DNA from: JAIXWP01 sp964428835
GTDB taxonomy: Bacteria > Bacteroidota > Bacteroidia > Flavobacteriales_D > Sanyastnellaceae
DNA length: 64,000 bases
NCBI GenBank assembly: GCA_964428835.1
Contig: CAYRZQ010000006.1
Location: forward strand, 1-64,000
Reading direction: 5' to 3'
The position numbers were made by a program, and so were the translations under genes. The first letter of the stretch is position 1, and each line of letters starts with the position of its first letter. The notes below the pieces were generated by a model, which saw only the letters and a program-made list of their open reading frames with translations, made no database searches and was not told the DNA's origin. Shown in pieces: positions 10,501 through 19,617 of the stretch.

Positions 10501-11310
10501 TTGCAAAATCAAACTGTCAATATACCGCTCTATTACGAGACTCATGCGGCAACTGATGCCTCAGCACCTTGGCTTCTTTTTATACACGGCGCCGGTGGGA
10601 GCACACGCACATGGCGCAAACAAGTAGAAGCTTATCAGGGAAAATTTCATTTACTATTAATCGATTTGCCCGGACATGCCCGTTCCGTAAACGCTTCTGC
10701 AAATCAACACCATTATGATTTTGAATGGATCGGAAATAAAATCTGGGAAGTAGTCGATATCCTACATATACGAACCGTAGATATCATCGCTGTTTCGCTT
10801 GGAAGTATCATCGCAATGCAAATGCGATTTTCTCGACCCAAAGCAGTGAATACCATGGTGTTTGCTGGTCCGATTGTAGCGTTGAATCTAAAATTGAGAT
10901 TGCTTGCAAGAACGGGCCTCACGTTGGCCAAAGTTATTGGTTATCAAAATTTTTATGCAATGACAGCGCGGATTACCCTGCCACGCAACAATCATAAAAA
11001 ATCAAGAGACATATTCGTTAGAGAGTCCAAACAAATAAGTGATATCGAGTACAAAAAGTGGACAGCGATGTATGGAAAGACGCTGGATAGAACGCTCAAA
11101 CAACTCTTCGATAAGGCTGTTGACGCTCCGATTTTATTTCTCATCGGCGCTCAAGATCACTTATTCATGGGGCCAGCAATGGATTATGCGAAAAAATGTT
11201 CGAATGTGATCGTCGAGTTGGTAGACCGTTGTGGTCATCTTGTGAGCCTTGAAAAATCTGATATTTTCAATGTCAAGTGCCATGACTTCCTGGTGAGGAA
11301 AAACTCCTAG
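10501..11310 (+). CDS. Alpha/beta hydrolase
   Basis: 269 residues, cytoplasmic, no signal peptide. The oxyanion segment FIHGAGGSTRTW (about 27-38), the nucleophile elbow VSLGSI (about 99-104) and the C-terminal acid/histidine region (LIGAQDHLF, VDRCGHLVSLEK) give a Ser-Asp-His triad typical of alpha/beta-hydrolase esterases and lipases. Substrate unknown. The start is a TTG: an in-frame TGA lies at 10495-10497 and the next Met comes after the catalytic serine, so no other usual start is available. A -7 box lies directly before the start. The divergent gene upstream is the phosphatase. Confidence 0.85.
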   Translation: MQNQTVNIPLYYETHAATDASAPWLLFIHGAGGSTRTWRKQVEAYQGKFHLLLIDLPGHARSVNASANQHHYDFEWIGNKIWEVVDILHIRTVDIIAVSLGSIIAMQMRFSRPKAVNTMVFAGPIVALNLKLRLLARTGLTLAKVIGYQNFYAMTARITLPRNNHKKSRDIFVRESKQISDIEYKKWTAMYGKTLDRTLKQLFDKAVDAPILFLIGAQDHLFMGPAMDYAKKCSNVIVELVDRCGHLVSLEKSDIFNVKCHDFLVRKNS

Positions 11311-11324
11311 CCGGCAGGGTTTGT

Positions 11325-11440
11325 GGGCGCTCCCCGCATACGCGGGGCCGGGCTGTTCGTTCCAATCTTTTTCTCGCTTCGCTCAAAAAAGGATTTCCAC
11401 TTCCATCCCTAGCGCGTCAGCCACGGGCTGCAAGAACGTG
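11325..11440. repeat. Probable interspersed intergenic repeat
   Basis: Non-coding stretch richer in GC than its surroundings. It contains the hairpin CCCCGC-ATAC-GCGGGG at 11335-11350, then CCGGGCTGTTCGTTCCAATC, a TCGCTTCGCTC segment and GGATTTCCACTTCCATCCC. From memory this resembles a dispersed intergenic element common in Flavobacteriia; this was not checked. A 65-codon ORF across it (11321-11518) is probably not a gene. The rest of 11441-11555 shows nothing recognisable. Confidence 0.5.
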
Positions 11441-11555
11441 CACTTATTTCTGAAGTTGCTTTTCAGAACCAAAAGCAATCCTTTTTATCAATCGAGATTT
11501 CCATTAAAGGAAAAATAAAATTCATATAACACAAGAATTCACTGAAAACATTTTT

Positions 11556-11563
11556 TATTTTTG
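11556..11563 (+). promoter_or_regulatory. -7 box TATTTTTG before histidine kinase
   Basis: Matches TAnnTTTG, 17 nt upstream of ATG 11581. It overlaps the region of an alternative TTG start at 11566, which favours the ATG as the true start. Confidence 0.45.
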
Positions 11564-11580
11564 AATTGAGTTCTACAAGT

Positions 11581-12891
11581 ATGACGACTACAAGTGATGC
11601 CCGAACGGGTATGACATCAGAAGAAATTCTGTCCATTAAAGCAAGAAAGTTGCACGTTCAACTTTTGTATGCAATTGCATTAATGGCGGTGGTCTATTCG
11701 GCCTTAAACTATCGTTATCAAATGTATGAGCATTGTAAAATCACCCTTTCGGTGATTCCAGGAGTTGCTCTTGCTTGGTGGCTGAATTACAAAAATCTTT
11801 TCTATTGGTCCAAAGTCTGGAATTTTATCGTCATCAATACCGCGATTTTTTTACTTGCGAAGTATTCTCAAAAAGAAACATATTTATTTGTTTTTTACCT
11901 GCCAATAATTGTTGGAAGTCTAATCGTATTCCAAGGTCGTGAGCGATTTACAGGCTATTTATTCGCATTGATTTCTTGCATTGCAATTGTAGCCATTGTC
12001 TTTTGGGATAGTAATTTTTTAATTCGAAACAACAATGAGGTTTCCAATCTCACCGTGGGAAGAATGATGAATGTTTTCGGCGTTGTAGCGAGTTTGATTT
12101 TGGAGGTTGTTTTTATTCTTCGCACCAACAAGGAAGTTCAACAAAGTTTGATTACTCAGCAAGAGGTATTGGATTTAAACGTGGAGAGACTAAAAACAAG
12201 TTTGTACGCGCGCAACCGTATGATTGCAATCCTCGCGCATGACGTAAGATCTCCATTGAATATCATTGAAGGATATCTCGACCAGCTCAAAGACGGTAGT
12301 TTGGATGAAAACACTCGTCAACAAGTCACGGAATTGCTTCATAATCGAGCCAAGAGCACCAACAAACTCCTGGTCGATATTGTGAAGTGGGCGCAGAGCC
12401 AAGGAGAGAGCATTCAATGGAACCCTGAAAAAATTACTCTTAAAGAATTGAGAGGGATGATTGAAGTCATTTGTGAGTCTTCGGTTCAAGGAATTTGTCA
12501 AGAAGAATTCACCATTGGAATAGAGCCGTCAGACGATAAGTGGATTTCTGCAGATCGAAATATGTTGGATGCCATATTTAGAAATCTGATTAGCAACGCA
12601 ATTAAGTTTACAGGAAGTGATCGAAGAATTATCATTGAAGTTTCTGTTCAAGGTGGCCTCGGCTGTTTCGCTGTGCAAGACAATGGTTCGGGCATTGGCG
12701 CGGATAATCTAGAGAAATTAAGAAGAGGAATATCATTCTCAACGGCAGAAACACTCAACGTTGCAGGAATGGGCTTGGGTAATACCATCGTAGTTGATTT
12801 TTTGAAGCAACACCAATCGCAACTTTATATTCAGTCAGAACAAAGCCAAGGAAGTCGATTCTATTTTTATTTGCCAGTGATGTCTGACTGA
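11581..12891 (+). CDS. Membrane sensor histidine kinase
   Basis: 436 residues from ATG 11581; a TTG at 11566 is possible but falls at the predicted transcription start. About six hydrophobic segments span residues 25-180, with no large periplasmic domain. A HisKA domain follows with ILAHDVRSPLNII (phospho-accepting His about 220), then a HATPase domain with N box NLISNAIKFTG, G1 VQDNGSGIG and G2 GMGLGN. It autophosphorylates and should pass phosphate to a separate response regulator; none is adjacent. The signal sensed is unknown. Confidence 0.9.
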   Translation: MTTTSDARTGMTSEEILSIKARKLHVQLLYAIALMAVVYSALNYRYQMYEHCKITLSVIPGVALAWWLNYKNLFYWSKVWNFIVINTAIFLLAKYSQKETYLFVFYLPIIVGSLIVFQGRERFTGYLFALISCIAIVAIVFWDSNFLIRNNNEVSNLTVGRMMNVFGVVASLILEVVFILRTNKEVQQSLITQQEVLDLNVERLKTSLYARNRMIAILAHDVRSPLNIIEGYLDQLKDGSLDENTRQQVTELLHNRAKSTNKLLVDIVKWAQSQGESIQWNPEKITLKELRGMIEVICESSVQGICQEEFTIGIEPSDDKWISADRNMLDAIFRNLISNAIKFTGSDRRIIIEVSVQGGLGCFAVQDNGSGIGADNLEKLRRGISFSTAETLNVAGMGLGNTIVVDFLKQHQSQLYIQSEQSQGSRFYFYLPVMSD

Positions 12892-12917
12892 GTGATTAGT
12901 CATAGTATCATTGCGCC

Positions 12918-13148
12918 ATGATTGGCCCAAACCCTTTTGATGAAATTCTGATTGTTGAACTGTCCGAAGGACAAAATTTTCCTGTTGACCTGATAGCCAC
13001 AAATACCGCAACAGATCAGCTGTTTAGGGATAGAATATTCACGTCAAAGAAGATAGTAGATACCTCAAACTTTCCTCCGGGCCTTTATCAATATGTGTTG
13101 AAACACGAGGACTTGATTTTAGATGAAGGATATATCAGAAAGAACTAG
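12918..13148 (+). CDS. Orphan T9SS type A sorting-domain-like ORF
   Basis: 76 residues that look like a bare type A C-terminal sorting domain: GPNPFDEILIVELSEG at the start (compare YPNPxxxxxxIxL), TSNFPPGLYQYVL in the middle (compare LxxGxYxxxI) and IRKN at the end. There is no signal peptide or cargo domain, and an in-frame TAG at 12903 rules out an upstream extension. The near-consensus -7 sequence TATCATTG ends 4 nt before the ATG. It is either the stranded 3' end of a lost cargo gene or a functional small protein. It converges on the choice-of-anchor L gene. Confidence 0.55.
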   Translation: MIGPNPFDEILIVELSEGQNFPVDLIATNTATDQLFRDRIFTSKKIVDTSNFPPGLYQYVLKHEDLILDEGYIRKN

Positions 13149-13149
13149 T

Positions 13150-16100
13150 TTAACGAATCACAAACAGATATCCCTGAAGCTCTTTCGTTGACTCTCTTTC
13201 GCGAAGTTTTACCTGAAGTGTCCAGTAATACATTCCATCTGCAGCGAAGTAGTCGCCATCTTTTACATCGCCAATCCACGGCTCCGTATAGTCAGTGGAT
13301 TCAAAAATTACAGTGCCCCAGCGATTGAATACGCGAAGAACATAGTCCGGATTATTTTCATCCAGACCTGAAATGACAGGTAAGAAAACATCATTTATTC
13401 CATCGCCATCTGGAGAAAATGAATTGGGTACAAATACAAATTCTTGTCTATCCACTGCAATGGTATTGCAGATTTGGTTGCTACACCCAAGTTCTCCAGT
13501 TACTCGAAGACACGCTTGAAATGTTTCGTCCACATCCAGCGGTACAGTGTACGACGGATTTTCATCTGAGAATGACTGCATATTGATGCTCCATTGATTC
13601 ACTAAATTTCCTTGAGATAAGTTAGTGAATACTACTTCCGGATTCTCTGCCGATGGAGTGATAGGCGACCAGCTAAAAGATGCCGTAGGAGGTGTATAGG
13701 CACAAACAAGATCATCAAGGGTGAAAGTGTTGGTGCAACCATTTGCATTTGTAGAAGTGAGGCTTACGTCAAAGCAACCACCGTTTGCAAACGTGTATGA
13801 AAAATCATCACAACCGTTGCCAACAGGCGCGCCGTCTATGCTCCAAATACAATTGGAGCCAACAGTACTTGATGTATTAGAAAACTGCACAGCCAAAGGC
13901 GCGCATCCTTCTGTCAGATCTGTTTCGAATGATATTGGTGAAATGGAATTGATTTGTACCGATACATCATCAGATGATAAGCAACCATTGTTATTAAACG
14001 AATATGAAAAGGAATATGAACCAGCACCTAATACTGCAGGATTGATAATGCCTTGTTGAGTGATGGGCGCTGTACCAGCCCATGTACCACCTGAGTTGGT
14101 TACGATAAATTGATAAGGTTGGCCATTAGAACAAAGTGCCGGAGGATTACTGATAGTTGCATTTATATTTTCGTTCACAATTATATCACGAGTCCACGTG
14201 CCGCCGCATTGTCCGCCTATTGTATAGCTTATGGTATATGTGTCGGCGGGTAGAGTAGGACTACCAAATGTTCCATTCGCAGCGTTAATGACTCCCAATC
14301 CACTCCATGTGCCTCCGCTGGATGTCGCAGTTAACGTTTGTGGCAAATCCACTTGACAAAATGGTCCGGATGTAAGAATAGTGCCGTCTGGTACTGGTAA
14401 AATATCGAAGGATAGTGTGTTTGAATTTCCACACAAGCCGCTTATGGTGTATGTCGCCTCATAAGTACCAGGACTTAGGATGGATGGATTGACGACTCCT
14501 AAATTAGAAACACCATTTCCGCTCCACGTTCCATTTGGATTTGCCACGGTGAGGCTAACAGGTGGCGCATCGTTGCAAAAAGGATTTACTGGAGAAATGG
14601 TGGCATCGAATTGTTCGAATACTTCAATAGTAATATTAAAAGGCTCCGTGCATGTAGCGTCGCTGTCAAAGGTGATAACGTGGTTTCCTACACCGGCTGC
14701 GGTTGGATCAAAAGTTCCCGATGTGGAATTTATAATGCCATTTCCACTCCACACTCCTGGCTCCAGTGATGAGACTAGATCAATCAAGCCAACATTGATG
14801 CAGTGTGGTCCCGAAGGAGAAGCAGTGGATGGTGTGACAGGAATGACTTGAACTTCCGCAGTAATATCTGAGCTACAATTGGAGGCGGTAACTGTTAGAG
14901 TGTATGTTCCGTCACCTTCAAGGGGCAATGCCGCTATCGTAGGGTTTTGGCTGCTCGATGTAAAACCATTTGGTCCAATCCACGAATAGGTCGCACCCGC
15001 TGTTGCATTGGTTGTCAATGTAAGTGAGGAGCCTTCACACACGGGGCTATTAGTGGTGATTGTGCTCACGGGAAATGGATTCACGGTTACTGTGGAGTTT
15101 ACGATCGGACTCGTGCAATTATTTAAAGTATATGTTGCGCTATATGTCGTTGTTGTAGTTGGACTGACGATAATGTCTGCGCTCGTTTCACCCGTGGACC
15201 AAGCGAAGGTGCCGCCAGAAAAAGTAGTCGTGCTGACGATTGTAGCACTTTGGCCCTCGCAAATGATCGGATTTGAAAGGGAAAATGTAGGAACAGGACT
15301 TACTGTTACTGTGGCAGAAACAGGTGTGCTGGCGCAACCATTCAAAACATATTGTGATGTATAAGTTGTGGTGGTGCTGGGTGACACGTTGATGGTTGGG
15401 CCTGTAAGATTGCCCGGAGACCAGGTAAAATTTCCACCCCCTAAGGAAGGAACTGCAGTAAGTGTTGCCGTTTGTCCTTCACAAATAGTAGTATTATTCA
15501 ATGTCAAAGTAGGAATGGGTGTCACAGTGATGGGTACATCTACTGTTTGGGTGCACCCGTTCAATGTGGAGGTTACGGTGTATGTAGTGGATACAGTTGG
15601 TGATGCCGTAACGGTCGCAGCGGTAGTGGAGCTGAGACCTGTGGAGGGCGACCAAGAATAATTGGCACCATTTACAGCGGTTATGGTAGTGCTTTGACCT
15701 TGGCACAGCGTAGAGGAAATAGCACTCGCCGTTAACACGGGTTGAGAGCCCGTTATAGTAATCTGTGTTGTTACTTCGGCACCGCACTGTCCTTGGTCAT
15801 TGATAGTAACAGAGTATGTACCTGCAGGAACATTTGTGATACTATTTGTATTAGTGGGTTGACCGCTTACACCTGACCAAGAGTAGGTAAATGGGCCAAC
15901 GCCGCCGCTGACCGCCACACTGGCCGAGCCATCACCCCCGCATGTTGAATTGACCACGGTTGGCGTCACAGTAAATGGAGGTGTCCCACACTGAAAGCTT
16001 TGAAATCCTAGAAATAGACCTGAGTCATAAGACTCATCTCCAGCATCCGCTATTATTATTTTAATAGAGTAAGAAGCGCATGGAACTGTATTAATGGAAG

Positions 16101-16758
16101 CGAGTAAGCCATCGGTGTAACCATCATACTGCATGATACCTGTGGTGTTCGTATTATAAAATGCAGCATTGACATTGACATTTACGTTGTCAATACTCAC
16201 CAGTTGTCCATTGGGCAATCGCGCCATGTTGAAGAATGTGTAATTGCCTCCTGCAGGATTTGGACCTGACACGAAAATACCAAAGCCATCGTTGAACTCG
16301 CCAGTCACAAACTCGGGATATTCTTCTGAACCAAAAACAAATGCAAGCGTAATGTTTCCACATGCTGGTATCATATCAAACTCTATGATACAGTTGTCCT
16401 CGGCTGGTGGAGGATTTCCTGATCCGGGTTGTGTTGTCAACTGTGGGTCGGCAAAATCAAATCCAGCTACTATTTCACCTGCGGAGCCAATATTATTTGG
16501 TCCCACCGCCCCTTGGGCAGAACCAGTAGTGAGCACTACGCCTCCATTACTCAGCCCAACACCACCAGCGCCTAGATTTCCTGCAAATGTGCCGTAGGCA
16601 TTGGTGCTACAATTGATCACAAGATTCGAAACTTGAACCCCATTTCCAATAAGGTTCTCAATGATCGCCTCCGGGGAGACGCCAGGTGTTACTGTTATCT
16701 GTGCAAAGCCATTGACAATACACAAAAAACTGGCAGCTATAGTAACGAATAGTTTCAA
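13150..16758 (-). CDS. Choice-of-anchor L domain secreted protein, T9SS type B sorting domain
   Basis: 1,202 residues. Signal peptide ends NGFAQ. Residues about 20-255 match the choice-of-anchor L family (ENLIGNGVQVSN, IEFDMIPACGNITLAFVFGSEEYPEF, DAGDESYDSGLFLGFQSFQCG). Several PKD/Ig-like and glycine-rich modules follow (repeated WSGxGVIN, TYTISY, and CEGQSATI/CEGQTATL). The C-terminus is a gliding-associated type B sorting domain: FVPNSFSPDGDGINDVFLPV, RVFNRWGTVIFES, GYLFVIR. It should be exported and surface-attached; function unknown, adhesion plausible. The start is TTG (no in-frame ATG close by). It lies downstream of three other T9SS cargo genes on the same strand. Confidence 0.92.
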   Translation of the reverse strand: MKLFVTIAASFLCIVNGFAQITVTPGVSPEAIIENLIGNGVQVSNLVINCSTNAYGTFAGNLGAGGVGLSNGGVVLTTGSAQGAVGPNNIGSAGEIVAGFDFADPQLTTQPGSGNPPPAEDNCIIEFDMIPACGNITLAFVFGSEEYPEFVTGEFNDGFGIFVSGPNPAGGNYTFFNMARLPNGQLVSIDNVNVNVNAAFYNTNTTGIMQYDGYTDGLLASINTVPCASYSIKIIIADAGDESYDSGLFLGFQSFQCGTPPFTVTPTVVNSTCGGDGSASVAVSGGVGPFTYSWSGVSGQPTNTNSITNVPAGTYSVTINDQGQCGAEVTTQITITGSQPVLTASAISSTLCQGQSTTITAVNGANYSWSPSTGLSSTTAATVTASPTVSTTYTVTSTLNGCTQTVDVPITVTPIPTLTLNNTTICEGQTATLTAVPSLGGGNFTWSPGNLTGPTINVSPSTTTTYTSQYVLNGCASTPVSATVTVSPVPTFSLSNPIICEGQSATIVSTTTFSGGTFAWSTGETSADIIVSPTTTTTYSATYTLNNCTSPIVNSTVTVNPFPVSTITTNSPVCEGSSLTLTTNATAGATYSWIGPNGFTSSSQNPTIAALPLEGDGTYTLTVTASNCSSDITAEVQVIPVTPSTASPSGPHCINVGLIDLVSSLEPGVWSGNGIINSTSGTFDPTAAGVGNHVITFDSDATCTEPFNITIEVFEQFDATISPVNPFCNDAPPVSLTVANPNGTWSGNGVSNLGVVNPSILSPGTYEATYTISGLCGNSNTLSFDILPVPDGTILTSGPFCQVDLPQTLTATSSGGTWSGLGVINAANGTFGSPTLPADTYTISYTIGGQCGGTWTRDIIVNENINATISNPPALCSNGQPYQFIVTNSGGTWAGTAPITQQGIINPAVLGAGSYSFSYSFNNNGCLSSDDVSVQINSISPISFETDLTEGCAPLAVQFSNTSSTVGSNCIWSIDGAPVGNGCDDFSYTFANGGCFDVSLTSTNANGCTNTFTLDDLVCAYTPPTASFSWSPITPSAENPEVVFTNLSQGNLVNQWSINMQSFSDENPSYTVPLDVDETFQACLRVTGELGCSNQICNTIAVDRQEFVFVPNSFSPDGDGINDVFLPVISGLDENNPDYVLRVFNRWGTVIFESTDYTEPWIGDVKDGDYFAADGMYYWTLQVKLRERESTKELQGYLFVIR

Positions 16759-16818
16759 CGCAAATAGTTTTTGAACGATGGTAAATATAATCTTTTTCGC
16801 TCAAAATGAGTCAAATAA

Positions 16819-16839
16819 CATTCTTCAAATCAAAGAATG
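16819..16839 (-). terminator. Weak hairpin after the 16855 gene
   Basis: CATTCTT at 16819-16825 pairs with AAGAATG at 16833-16839. It is AT-rich, has no clean T tract on the minus strand, and lies just past the stop of the 883-residue gene. Confidence 0.3.
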
Positions 16840-16854
16840 AAACTTCTGTTTAAA

Positions 16855-19506
16855 TTATTTCTGTACCCTCGCTTGAGCATTGCCAACTTTGATGATGTAG
16901 CTGCCGCTGCTTTGTTGAGAGAAATCAATTTGACTGACGACGGAAGAAATTTTTCCACGCATAATTTCTCTTCCAGTTACGTCATAAACGTAGTAGTCTG
17001 AACCAATCAAAGGAGTTGAAACTTGAATACGTAATTCATTTTGCACTGGATTGGGGAAAAGAGCAATGGAAGATTTTTCAACTTCATTGACTGAAACAAA
17101 TGAAAAAATATCGCTGACTACAGAACAGCCATTTCCACTGGTTATTTCTACGAAGTAGCTACCTTCATTTTCTAAACCGAATGTTTGTTCGGTTGCTCCT
17201 TCAATCTCTTCGCCATCTCCAGTGTACCATTGCCACAAAAATCCTTCGGTTGCGGTTAGCGTTTGATTGATTGGATCATAAATAATTTCATTGGATGGAA
17301 GAGGTTCTTCGATTATCGACCATTGTGAGTTTACTGTACATAAAGGGTTAGTGATGATCATTTGAACTGTCCAATTATCGCCGAATGTAGCCATTTGACT
17401 AAACATCATTTCGTCGCCAACTAAATCTCCATTTACAAACCACTCTATAGTTTCGATATAGGGATATTCAATTACCTGTAAGAATTCTTCACCATAACAC
17501 TCCGATTCTTCTTCGTCAAATTGAGGTATTTCGCTACAATCATAAATTTCATGATAAGTAGTATTGGTGATGATTGGAGGATTGTCGTCGAAGAAGATAG
17601 CGGCAGTATTGTTGATTACTTCACCAACTTCAATACCGGGCTTCGTGCGTATTTTGTAGATGACGTAGCCATGTGATTCGGGTTCATTTGAATTACTATC
17701 AGGTAGCATGATATTGTTAAATACAAATTTCACCAAGCCGTCTGGCTGAATGATCGTGCTAAAAGAATGCGAAGCGTTCAGAGGCTCAATTGTGGTAAGA
17801 TCAAGGCGTGCCGCGTCAATTTGATCTTCAATCACAACGTCGAATGCGGGAGCGTTTCCTGTATTTTGGAAACGAATTTTATATTGCAATTCGGTGTCTT
17901 CAAGGATGAAATGATTTTCGGTATATCCCTCTGGCGTAGCTTGTTTGTCATTAGGATCATAAGCGCAACTCACAAGAGCATTGGTAGTCCACATGTTTGA
18001 ATAGAAGACCTGAGTGCCATCTGATAATTCAAGATCGAATGTAAACGGAAATGACTGTCCGACATAACCTACGCCAGGTCCATTGATATGAGCAACAAGA
18101 TTGAGATAGGTTCCGGGCGACATGTTTTCTATTTCCCATGTAAACACCCCAGGTGCGGGATTTGTGAATGGCTCGCCGTAGGAAACTGTTTGTGCAGTGA
18201 AAAGTGGATTAGCTATTATCGTAAATGTTCCACTAATAGGAACGGTACCCGTGTTGTTGATGTATGCACCAGGATAGAATCCATTGTTGCATTGAATTAG
18301 TGAAGTGGAAAACATATTGGTTCCGCTTATCTGAGCTGCCACACCGCTGGTAGGAGTCAATCCAATAGGTAGTCCATTGCAAGTGGGTAGAGTAATTGTT
18401 TGAGTATTATCTCCGCCCGTCAACACCCAGTTACCTGCTGTATTATGAAAAGTGACAGTATAAGAACCAAGATCTAATCCCGGAAGAACAAAGCTGCCTG
18501 ACGCGTCGGGGTAGATGGTGACGTTCAATTCGTTTATAGTAATATATCCCGCATTCGCGAGTGCTGGTTCCAAAACAGGCCAACCGTCGCGCACTCCGTT
18601 TCCGTTGATATCATTAAAAAATACACCCGTGATATCATTGCCAAATAGACATGAACCATCATCGCAGGTGGCCCAGGATATATAATTGCATGCGGAAGGA
18701 TCGGTGCAGCCATTGACACCGCAAGATCCGTTATCTATGATAGCTTCTGGGTCGAAATTGCAAGAGAGTGGATTGGTGCAGCCGCAAACACCCGTGATAG
18801 GCTCATTAGACATGACAACACCTACATTGATATTAATCCAAGAAGTCCAAGCAGCCATTACTCGAACATAATAATTCGTCTGTGGCGTAATCGTGAAATT
18901 ATCTTCGAAAGAAAAGCAAGAGGTAATATTTCCGCAATAGATTTCTGTAGCTTCACTGCAAGTTCCATTATTTTCTGCAGCTAAAATTTGTATTCCCAAT
19001 CCTTGAACAAGGCCGGGAGAAGAGGCAAATTGACTGAATGCACCAAATTGAATATGGCTAAAATCAGCACTGTTGAATGAATACCATCCTGTCTGTGAGA
19101 ATTGCATATTACTGCACACAGGGTTTTGAAAGTTCAGCGCACACAATGTACTTGTGTTTTCCTCTCCATTAACAAGAGCTATTGCCGCTTCACAAACATC
19201 ATTCGCAGCTATTGATGGGGCGATAATGATCGAGTCTTGTCCAATGCATCCGGCGGCATCAGTAACGATTATGTCATAGACACCTGGTACTTCCCAGCAG
19301 GCATAGTTGTTTGGGTTGAGTACAGGTCCATCAGGAATGTTGAACGTAAAAGGAGCTGTACCGCCACTAACAGTAACATAAAAGCATTGCGGCTGACCAC
19401 ACGAATTGGTCATATACACCACGGTGGGTACAGGTGGATTTTCACATTGTGAGAATGATGAAAAGACAAAGCAGCATAGAGCAACTAAAGTGATGATTTT
19501 TTTCAT
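16855..19506 (-). CDS. Large secreted protein with T9SS type A sorting domain
   Basis: 883 residues; signal peptide ends SSFSQ. The N-terminal half has an Ig-like segment and two CGCTNPLSCNF / GCTDPSACNY cysteine motifs (about 235-285), then SdrD-like text (GVFFNDINGNGVRDG) typical of Cna-B/SdrD-like repeats. A conserved module starts at CAYDPNDKQATPEGYTENHF and runs through KIRFQNTGNAPAFDV and NTAAIFFDDNPPIITN. It ends in a type A sorting domain (LFPNPVQNELRIQV, YDVTGREIMRGKI, GSYIIKVGNAQARVQK). Function unknown. It is a paralogue of the next two genes upstream, which share the middle module and sorting domain. Confidence 0.9.
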   Translation of the reverse strand: MKKIITLVALCCFVFSSFSQCENPPVPTVVYMTNSCGQPQCFYVTVSGGTAPFTFNIPDGPVLNPNNYACWEVPGVYDIIVTDAAGCIGQDSIIIAPSIAANDVCEAAIALVNGEENTSTLCALNFQNPVCSNMQFSQTGWYSFNSADFSHIQFGAFSQFASSPGLVQGLGIQILAAENNGTCSEATEIYCGNITSCFSFEDNFTITPQTNYYVRVMAAWTSWININVGVVMSNEPITGVCGCTNPLSCNFDPEAIIDNGSCGVNGCTDPSACNYISWATCDDGSCLFGNDITGVFFNDINGNGVRDGWPVLEPALANAGYITINELNVTIYPDASGSFVLPGLDLGSYTVTFHNTAGNWVLTGGDNTQTITLPTCNGLPIGLTPTSGVAAQISGTNMFSTSLIQCNNGFYPGAYINNTGTVPISGTFTIIANPLFTAQTVSYGEPFTNPAPGVFTWEIENMSPGTYLNLVAHINGPGVGYVGQSFPFTFDLELSDGTQVFYSNMWTTNALVSCAYDPNDKQATPEGYTENHFILEDTELQYKIRFQNTGNAPAFDVVIEDQIDAARLDLTTIEPLNASHSFSTIIQPDGLVKFVFNNIMLPDSNSNEPESHGYVIYKIRTKPGIEVGEVINNTAAIFFDDNPPIITNTTYHEIYDCSEIPQFDEEESECYGEEFLQVIEYPYIETIEWFVNGDLVGDEMMFSQMATFGDNWTVQMIITNPLCTVNSQWSIIEEPLPSNEIIYDPINQTLTATEGFLWQWYTGDGEEIEGATEQTFGLENEGSYFVEITSGNGCSVVSDIFSFVSVNEVEKSSIALFPNPVQNELRIQVSTPLIGSDYYVYDVTGREIMRGKISSVVSQIDFSQQSSGSYIIKVGNAQARVQK

Positions 19507-19593
19507 CGGTATAGGGTTTTGATTAAGGTCTGATTATTAGACTTCAATAATACCCTAAAAGTTGCATTATACTGCTTTGTCAATCAAAATCGT

Positions 19594-19609
19594 GCTCTTC
19601 GCTAAGAGC
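19594..19609 (-). terminator. Hairpin terminator after the 19618 gene
   Basis: GCTCTT-CGCT-AAGAGC stem-loop just past the stop of the 1,230-residue gene; the minus strand continues with CACGATTTTGATT. Confidence 0.5.
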
Positions 19610-19617
19610 TGCTTATT

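Noticed and set aside
11321..11518. 65-codon plus-strand ORF
   Set aside because: Lies across a GC-rich hairpin repeat, has no recognisable protein pattern and no ribosome or promoter signal; treated as non-coding repeat.
15008..15661. Valine/threonine-rich plus-strand ORFs opposite the choice-of-anchor L gene
   Set aside because: Mirror frames of a Thr/Ser-rich coding region; no independent signal.
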